Shown one piece after another: positions 7,729 through 12,228 of a stretch of 12,228 nucleotides of DNA. The translations under genes were made by a program, and so were the position numbers. Origin of the DNA: Gemmatimonadota bacterium (lineage in GTDB: Bacteria > Gemmatimonadota > Gemmatimonadetes > Palauibacterales > Palauibacteraceae); the NCBI GenBank assembly GCA_029288095.1, contig JARFPW010000225.1:1-12228 (forward strand). The letters are read 5' to 3'. The number at the start of each line of letters is the position of its first letter. Position 1 is the first letter of the stretch. Under the pieces are notes generated by a model. The model was not told where the DNA came from. It searched no databases and saw nothing but the letters and a program-made list of their open reading frames with translations.

Positions 7729-8427
7729 CTAGAAGGTGAAGGTCATCTCCGCCCAGTCTCGTACAGCAAGCCCGTCACGGCGCGCGGGGATATAATCCAT
7801 CGAAAGCAGGCCCTTCCGCAGTTCCCGGTCGAATCCGGAGTTCGGGATACGCGGCTCGACGAGGATCTCGCCGGTAGGTTCGCCTCTAGCATCGACCTGC
7901 ACGCGCACTGTCACTCTCATTCCCTTCACGTCCTGTGGCGGATCCCACAGGGGAATGATCGATCGCGGTGTGGCGTCCGTCCGCCGATCGCGTCCCTCCG
8001 GATCGCTGCCGCCGTCCCCGCCGCCGTCGGCGCCGGGGAGGCCCGGGCCGGCGTAATCGCCAGGGGCTGCGGCACCACCACTGGGCCCCGACAAATCGGC
8101 CGTCAGCACCAATTGTTCGGGCTCTTCCACCGCTACGTCCGGTTCCACGAAGCGCGGCCGGGTGGATGGCGGGGCGGGGATAACGATGGGTCGGGGGGCA
8201 GCGATCGCGATAGCGAGCATCTCCCCACCGCCGGCGGCCGCGCGGACATCGCCCGCTCGCGGACCCGCTGCCGATGAAGCCGGTGCGTCCGTGTCGCTCG
8301 AGCGCCAGCCGAACAGCAATGCACCGTGAATCAGCACGGACAGGGCAAACCCCACCCGCAGGGCGTTCCTGTTGCGCGCCGAGTTTCGGCGGCTGGGCTC
8401 GAGGCCATGTAGAAGCTCGTTCAGCAC
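7729..8427 (-). CDS. tonB: TonB-family energy transducer
   Basis: This 232-residue inner-membrane protein has the TonB layout. It has a short cytoplasmic N-terminus, a signal-anchor helix (about residues 23-41), a long Pro/Gly/Ala/Asp-rich periplasmic spacer (about 42-165) and a TonB C-terminal domain (about 168-232) ending in the typical YIPARRDG...W.EMTFTF pattern. The helix contains S30-VLI-H34-GA, matching the SxxxH pair that E. coli TonB needs to couple to ExbB/ExbD and the proton motive force. TonB proteins pass that energy to outer-membrane receptors. The GTG start at 8427 has GGAG about 6 nt upstream. It is the first gene of the minus-strand cluster and ends 110 nt before sprA, which hints at a link to the outer-membrane translocon. 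No ExbB/ExbD gene is in the window. The partner could equally be an unlinked TonB-dependent receptor. Confidence 0.85.
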   Translation of the reverse strand: MLNELLHGLEPSRRNSARNRNALRVGFALSVLIHGALLFGWRSSDTDAPASSAAGPRAGDVRAAAGGGEMLAIAIAAPRPIVIPAPPSTRPRFVEPDVAVEEPEQLVLTADLSGPSGGAAAPGDYAGPGLPGADGGGDGGSDPEGRDRRTDATPRSIIPLWDPPQDVKGMRVTVRVQVDARGEPTGEILVEPRIPNSGFDRELRKGLLSMDYIPARRDGLAVRDWAEMTFTF

Positions 8428-8553
8428 TCTACGCTCCGGGTCATCTCACTGCACTTCCCCGTACTACGGTCGACTGTTGGTTTGTATCGCCTGATCGCAG
8501 CAAGAGTTCCTTGCAGCGGTCGGGAAGCCCGGCGAGATTGGCCGTTCGTTTGG

Positions 8554-8575
8554 GGCCGCGGTGGAACCGCCGGCC
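8554..8575 (+). repeat. Imperfect GC-rich inverted repeat upstream of the lipoprotein gene
   Basis: ggccgcggt (8554-8562) can pair with accgccggcc (8566-8575) around a gga loop, with one bulged base. It lies in the divergent intergenic stretch 8428-8613, ahead of the preferred start of the plus-strand lipoprotein gene. Apart from this hairpin I see no convincing promoter or operator in that stretch. It may be an mRNA leader hairpin or a chance structure in GC-rich DNA. Confidence 0.25.
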
Positions 8576-8613
8576 TCGGTCACGATGCGCGAAGGTTGGT
8601 CGATATAGCTTCG

Positions 8614-9270
8614 TTGAACCCACGCACCGCAGGTTTGCTCCTTCTCACAGCCGCTGTGGCGTGCTGGCGGATCGGAGAGCCGACTGCCAGCGATGCACTC
8701 GTGTCGTGGGCCGCCTTCCCGGATACGGTCGTAGCCGGTGAGGTGTTCTCGCTGGAATTCGCGGGCCCGATAACGCCGAACGCATGTGGTCGACTCGACA
8801 CAGCGACAGTCGCCGTATCGGACTCGATCGTATTTCTCGATGCACGACGCTTGACGTACGATACATCGTGCCCCGACACGCCGGTCAGCTTCTACGAGGC
8901 CCGAGCTCTGCAGTTGACGGCCGGCCACTATACCGTGCGCGGTGAGCACCGGGAGTTTGGACGGATAGTCGCCCTGGATTCGGGAAGGTTTTCGCGAATG
9001 CGGGCGTCGGGCGAGGGCACGGTTGGAGCCGGCGATGGATGCGCCCTGTTCGGACCGGGGCGCCTCGGCAACCAGCGGCCGTTCGCGCTGATCGGAGATC
9101 TGGACCTGGTCGGGACTGCGCTGGATTCGGACCGTGTGGTTTGGATTCGCGGCGCACTGTCCGGGTTTACGTTGTGCGGTAGCTTCGGGTCGCGCCCGGC
9201 AATCCGCATCGAGCGGGCGGAGATCAGGGACGGAACCTCAGAGGACTACTACGCGGATCGAATGCCCTGA
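8614..9270 (+). CDS. Predicted lipoprotein of unknown function
   Basis: I do not recognise a family. From TTG at 8614 the product is 218 residues. It begins with an Arg at position 4, a hydrophobic stretch (about 5-16) and AVAC with Cys17, a plausible signal peptidase II lipobox. It would be a lipid-anchored protein exported across the inner membrane. The mature part looks beta-rich. An Ig-like segment starts near FPDTVVAGEVF, and a second half contains GDLDLVGTAL and VVWIRGALSG. Four further cysteines (in NACGR, TSCPD, DGCALF and TLCGS) could form disulfides in the periplasm. The start is uncertain. TTG codons at 8596 and 8482 are in frame, but the latter would add 44 residues before the signal peptide, and none has a well-spaced ribosome site. 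It diverges from the tonB-like gene and ends 53 nt before kbl, so it may or may not share the kbl transcript. Confidence 0.62.
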   Translation: MNPRTAGLLLLTAAVACWRIGEPTASDALVSWAAFPDTVVAGEVFSLEFAGPITPNACGRLDTATVAVSDSIVFLDARRLTYDTSCPDTPVSFYEARALQLTAGHYTVRGEHREFGRIVALDSGRFSRMRASGEGTVGAGDGCALFGPGRLGNQRPFALIGDLDLVGTALDSDRVVWIRGALSGFTLCGSFGSRPAIRIERAEIRDGTSEDYYADRMP

Positions 9271-9323
9271 CGGCAAATCGCCGATTGTTGAGGAGATCGA
9301 TGGTCTTATATGAAGAGGGAGAC

Positions 9324-10526
9324 ATGGGATCGACTGCGGTCAACGCGGGATTCAACCGCCGACTGGCCGGAGCGCTCGAGGACATGGGATCCGAAGGAGT
9401 GCTCAAGGCGCTGCAACATATCCTTGGACGGCAGGCGCCCGTGGTCGACCTGGAGGGATATGGCCAGACGGTCAACCTGTGCTCCAATAACTACCTGGGG
9501 CTCTGCGACCGGCCCGAAGTGATTGAAGCCGTCCGAGAGGGCGCCACGAAATACGGTGCAGGGACATCGTCCGTGAGGTTCATCTGCGGCACTTTCGACA
9601 TCCACCGGACTCTCGAAGATCGGATTGCTGATTTCCTCGAAACGGAAGCGGCGCTGACGTTCACGTCTTGCTGGAATGCGAACGAAGGCTTGTTTGCTCC
9701 TCTGCTCGGGCCGGAGGACGCGTTGATCTCCGACGAACTGAACCATGCCTCGATCATCGACGGAGTTCGATTGTGCAAGGCCGAGAGGCACATCTACCGC
9801 CACATGGACACCGACTCGCTCGAAGACGTGTTGAAGCAGACGGCGGGCGCCCGTCATCGGCTGGTCGTTACCGATGGCGTATTCAGTATGGAAGGTGAGA
9901 TAGCCCCTCTGCCTGACATCCGGAGTCTGTGCGACCGATATGACGCGATCCTGGCCGTCGACGACTCACATGCTACGGGCGTCCTCGGAGACACGGGCCG
10001 GGGAACGCCCGAGCACTTCGGCATGCACGGTGAAATCGACATCATCACCTCGACACTCGGGAAGGCGCTGGGAGGCATGGCCGGTGGTTTCGTCGCCAGT
10101 AGCAGAGCGGTAATCGACTACCTCACGCAACGATCACGCACGCAGCTGTTCACCAACGCAATCGCTCCGCATTCGGCGGCGGGCGCTCTCGCCGCGATCG
10201 ATGTTCTGGAGACGCATCCCGATCTCGTGGACCGGTTGCGGGAGAACACGGAGTATTTCCGTCGGGAACTCACCGGGCTGGGGTACTCGCCGATCGAGGG
10301 CGATACGCCCATCGTCCCGGTGATCATTGGCGAAACGGCCGCCGCCATTGAGCTGAGCACGCGGCTGCTGGACGAAGGTGTCTTCGTGATCGGATTCGGT
10401 TTCCCGGTAGTGCCCAAGGGAGAGGCCCGCATTCGGTGCCAGATCTCGGCGGGCCACGACCGTGACCAGCTGGATCTGGCCCTCGCCGCACTGAACAAGG
10501 TCGGTTCGAGCCTGGGAGTTATCTGA
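9324..10526 (+). CDS. kbl: Glycine C-acetyltransferase (2-amino-3-ketobutyrate CoA ligase)
   Basis: This is a 400-residue pyridoxal-phosphate enzyme of the alpha-oxoamine synthase family. It joins glycine and acetyl-CoA to 2-amino-3-ketobutyrate, or runs in reverse in threonine breakdown. The length matches E. coli Kbl (398). Visible family features are NLCSNNYLGL near the N-terminus, SSVRFICGT, DELNHASIIDG with His141 stacking on the cofactor, VDDSHATG with Asp213/His216, and TSTLGKALGG with the Schiff-base Lys247. The C-terminus carries PVVPKGEARIRCQISA and LGVI as in Kbl, which separates it from BioF and serine palmitoyltransferase. ATG 9324 is preferred because it gives the family length and has AGAGG just upstream. 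ATG 9300, with AGGAG 4 nt upstream, is a credible alternative that adds 8 residues. The usual partner tdh (threonine dehydrogenase) is not adjacent; rpe follows after 2 nt. Confidence 0.93.
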   Translation: MGSTAVNAGFNRRLAGALEDMGSEGVLKALQHILGRQAPVVDLEGYGQTVNLCSNNYLGLCDRPEVIEAVREGATKYGAGTSSVRFICGTFDIHRTLEDRIADFLETEAALTFTSCWNANEGLFAPLLGPEDALISDELNHASIIDGVRLCKAERHIYRHMDTDSLEDVLKQTAGARHRLVVTDGVFSMEGEIAPLPDIRSLCDRYDAILAVDDSHATGVLGDTGRGTPEHFGMHGEIDIITSTLGKALGGMAGGFVASSRAVIDYLTQRSRTQLFTNAIAPHSAAGALAAIDVLETHPDLVDRLRENTEYFRRELTGLGYSPIEGDTPIVPVIIGETAAAIELSTRLLDEGVFVIGFGFPVVPKGEARIRCQISAGHDRDQLDLALAALNKVGSSLGVI

Positions 10527-10528
10527 TT

Positions 10529-11203
10529 ATGCGGTCATTGACTCTGGCCCCGTCGCTGCTGGCTGCTGACTTCGCGCGGCTTGGCGAGGAGGTCGCGGAG
10601 TGTGAAGAAGCCGGAGCCAGCTGGTTCCACTTCGATGTGATGGATGGGCACTACGTACCCAACCTCAGCATCGGGATCCCGGTCCTGAAGTCGCTGCGGG
10701 CCGTCACGCGCTCCTTCCTCGACGTGCACCTCATGATCGACAATCCGGAGATCTTCCTGGAACCGTTCGCCGACGCGGGCGCCGACCTGATAACGATCCA
10801 TCAGGAGGTCTCGACGCACCTCCACCGAGACCTTCACGAGATCCGGAGGCTCGGTAAGAAGGCGGGGGTCGCGATCAATCCGGCCACATCGGCCTCGACG
10901 ATCTCCGAAGTGCTACCGTTCGTCGATCTGGTGTTGATCATGACGGTCAACCCCGGTTTCGGAGGACAGGCGTTCATTCACGCGGCGACCCGAAAGGCGA
11001 CCAGAGTCCGCGCGATGGCGGACGACCTGGGGCTGGCGGACCTTCACATAGAAGTAGATGGCGGTGTCGGGCCTGAGACGGCCCCGGTGGCCGCGCGGGC
11101 CGGAGCCGACGTCCTCGTGGCTGGCTCTTCCGTGTTTCGCGGACCGGGGTCGATCGGCCAGAACTACCAGGCGATCTGGAGGGCGCTTGAAGCCGGCGCC
11201 TGA
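10529..11203 (+). CDS. rpe: Ribulose-phosphate 3-epimerase
   Basis: This 224-residue cytosolic TIM-barrel enzyme interconverts D-ribulose 5-phosphate and D-xylulose 5-phosphate in the pentose phosphate pathway. The family pattern is complete: LAPSLLAADFARL at the start, FHFDVMDGHYVPN with metal/catalytic residues His34 and Asp36, DVHLMIDNP with His67, INPATS, the flexible-loop motif VNPGFGGQAFI, VDGGV with Asp177, and the phosphate-binding GSSVFRG near the end. Length is normal. The ATG lies 2 nt after the kbl stop, with GGGAG about 10 nt upstream inside kbl, so translation is probably coupled. Its 3' end overlaps the next gene by 17 nt. Confidence 0.95.
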   Translation: MRSLTLAPSLLAADFARLGEEVAECEEAGASWFHFDVMDGHYVPNLSIGIPVLKSLRAVTRSFLDVHLMIDNPEIFLEPFADAGADLITIHQEVSTHLHRDLHEIRRLGKKAGVAINPATSASTISEVLPFVDLVLIMTVNPGFGGQAFIHAATRKATRVRAMADDLGLADLHIEVDGGVGPETAPVAARAGADVLVAGSSVFRGPGSIGQNYQAIWRALEAGA

Positions 11204-11567
11204 CCTCGTGTTGACGCCCGTCGCGCGACGACGGCTGCTGGAAGACGTCTCCCGGGCCTATCCGGCCGAGGCGTGCGGTGCGTTGCTCGGCAATGCGGAC
11301 GAAGTGGTTGGGGTCCATCCGCTCCCGAACCGCTCTTCCGACCCCACGTGTGCGTTCGCCATCGGCCCCGGTGATCTCGAACCCTTGCTCAGGGGTGAGG
11401 CCGACGGGGAGCCGGCTGTCATCGGCTTCTATCACTCACACCCGGACTGTGACCCCGACCCGTCGGCGCGTGACATCCGGGCGGCCTGGCCCGGCTACTG
11501 GTACGTCGTCGTAGGGATCGACCGCGGTTCGGTTGGAGCCTCCCGTGCATGGCGGATCGATGGCTGA
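11187..11567 (+). CDS. mec: JAMM/MPN+ zinc metalloprotease (Mec / CysO-peptidase type)
   Basis: This 126-residue JAMM (MPN+) isopeptidase-like protein is close in size to mycobacterial Mec, which hydrolyses the CysO-cysteine adduct. The zinc-site signature is complete: the catalytic Glu28 in EACGALLG, then H83-S-H85-P followed by Ser93 and Asp96, the exact HxHPx(6)SxxD spacing. The C-terminal half gives the usual YWYVVVGID strand. I place the start at TTG 11187, inside rpe, because GGAGG sits 4 nt upstream. GTG 11208 and TTG 11211 lack a ribosome site and would trim the first strand. No upstream ATG fits the family. The gene overlaps rpe by 17 nt and overlaps the next gene, which encodes a CysO-like domain fused to an E1, by 8 nt. 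This strongly suggests that the fusion or its carrier domain is the substrate. The substrate itself is inferred. Confidence 0.87.
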   Translation: MKPAPDLVLTPVARRRLLEDVSRAYPAEACGALLGNADEVVGVHPLPNRSSDPTCAFAIGPGDLEPLLRGEADGEPAVIGFYHSHPDCDPDPSARDIRAAWPGYWYVVVGIDRGSVGASRAWRIDG

Positions 11568-12228
11568 GGTCCGTGTGCATGTGCCGCTGCCGCTGCGGTC
11601 GCTGGTGGCAGGTTCACCGACGGTGCACGTGGAAGCGTCGTCGGTCGAGGGGGCGTTGAACGCTGTCGAGGCTGCCTGGCCGACGCTGGCCGAGCGCCTG
11701 CTGACGGACGAGGGTGGTGTGAGGCCCTACGTGAACCTGTTTCTCAACGGCCGCGACGTGCGTGGTCTGGAGGGTGACGAACGCAGGATCGACACACCCG
11801 CCGATCTGACGATCGTGCCGTCCATCGCGGGCGGCCGCCCGGATCTGACGCGCGAGGAGCGGCTCCGGTACCACCGTCAGTTGATTCTCCCGGAGTTGGG
11901 GACCGAGGGTCAGCACCGGTTGCGTGACGCGAGCGTGCTCATCGTCGGAGCGGGCGGGCTTGGGTCGCCGGCTGCGCTCTACCTGGCGGCTGCGGGCGTG
12001 GGCAGGATCGGCATCGTGGATGGGGACGTGGTCGAGGTGTCGAATCTGCACCGGCAGATCCTCCATGATACGCCGTCGGTCGGCGCCAGGAAGACGGCGT
12101 CTGCCAGGACGCGGCTCGAGGGATTGAATCCGGACGTGGATGTGATGGAAATCCCGCGGAGGCTGGATGCGTCCAACGCCCTTGAGATTCTCCGCGGATG
12201 GGATGTCGTCGTCGACGGGACCGATAAC
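11560..12228 (+). CDS. Fusion of CysO/MoaD/ThiS-like sulfur-carrier domain to MoeB/ThiF E1-like adenylyltransferase, cut by window edge
   Basis: One uninterrupted frame from ATG 11560 to the right edge (223 residues) carries two proteins normally encoded separately. Residues 1-92 are a beta-grasp sulfur carrier resembling mycobacterial CysO, with YVNLFLNGRDV and a tail TIVPSIAGG whose Gly91-Gly92 would normally be the free C-terminus. After only RPD the E1 domain begins: LTREERLRYHRQ (Arg106, Arg109), the nucleotide loop GAGGLGS (130-136), VDGD with Asp154/Asp156, NLHRQ (162-166), Lys178 and VDGTDN (219-223). These correspond to the ATP-binding residues of MoeB/ThiF. The catalytic Cys loop, zinc cysteines and any rhodanese tail lie beyond the edge. 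E1 enzymes adenylate the carrier's terminal glycine for sulfur transfer, which an internal Gly-Gly cannot accept unless cleaved. ATG overlaps the JAMM stop by 8 nt. No internal ribosome site near the junction is convincing. The role in cysteine, thiamin or molybdopterin synthesis cannot be decided here. Confidence 0.87.
   Translation, partial: MAEVRVHVPLPLRSLVAGSPTVHVEASSVEGALNAVEAAWPTLAERLLTDEGGVRPYVNLFLNGRDVRGLEGDERRIDTPADLTIVPSIAGGRPDLTREERLRYHRQLILPELGTEGQHRLRDASVLIVGAGGLGSPAALYLAAAGVGRIGIVDGDVVEVSNLHRQILHDTPSVGARKTASARTRLEGLNPDVDVMEIPRRLDASNALEILRGWDVVVDGTDN

Noticed and set aside
8482..8613. N-terminal extension of the lipoprotein gene from TTG 8482
   Set aside because: It would place 44 residues, including many charged ones, ahead of a good lipoprotein signal peptide, and has no ribosome site.
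9271..9283. Short palindrome cggc-aaatc-gccg after the lipoprotein stop, considered as a terminator
   Set aside because: A 4-bp stem with no T run is too weak to call a terminator.
9285..9323. Longer kbl starting at TTG 9285
   Set aside because: ATG codons at 9300 and 9324 have better ribosome sites, and the shorter form matches the family length.
11881..11940. Possible internal start producing a separate E1 protein from TTG 11881
   Set aside because: GAGGAG at about 11850 is too far from that TTG, and such a start would remove the RYHRQ segment needed for the E1 fold.

Overview
The window is 12,228 bases of GC-rich, densely coding bacterial chromosome. The most diagnostic gene is a 2,050-residue homologue of SprA/Sov, the outer-membrane translocon of the type IX secretion system (T9SS). 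It is shorter than the roughly 2,400-residue Bacteroidota proteins. Together with the very high GC content, frequent GTG/TTG starts, a type IV pilus ATPase and a ComEA-like protein, it points to a Gemmatimonadota or related FCB-group bacterium. That placement is an inference; no rRNA or other marker gene is present.

Layout. Positions 1-8427 are read on the minus strand in the order tonB-like (8427-7729), sprA (7618-1466), comEA-like with a doubled helix-hairpin-helix domain (1406-762), and the 5' part of a pilB/gspE-type ATPase (632 to beyond the left edge). All four encode envelope machinery: an energy transducer, a giant secretion channel, a membrane-anchored DNA-binding protein and a pilus motor. 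Positions from about 8600 to the right edge are read on the plus strand: a small predicted lipoprotein of unknown function, kbl (glycine C-acetyltransferase), rpe (ribulose-phosphate 3-epimerase), a JAMM/Mec-type metalloprotease, and a fused CysO/MoaD-like ubiquitin-fold plus MoeB/ThiF E1-like protein that runs off the right edge. The two halves diverge from the stretch 8428-8613.

How the genes fit together. kbl, rpe, the JAMM gene and the Ubl-E1 gene are packed with gaps of 2 nt or with overlaps of 17 and 8 nt, so they look like one translationally coupled operon. The last two form a compact sulfur-carrier or ubiquitin-like module. The carrier's functional Gly-Gly, normally its free C-terminus, is buried inside the fusion (residues 91-92), and a JAMM protease with an intact E / HxH / S / D motif is encoded immediately upstream. 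The simplest hypothesis is that the protease cuts after Gly-Gly to mature the carrier, removes its cargo, or does both. This is the most interesting system in the window. The second point of interest is the adjacency of sprA to a TonB-like gene whose transmembrane helix keeps the Ser/His pair of true TonB.

No tRNA, rRNA, CRISPR array, insertion sequence or attachment site was seen. No non-coding stretch exceeds 300 bases.
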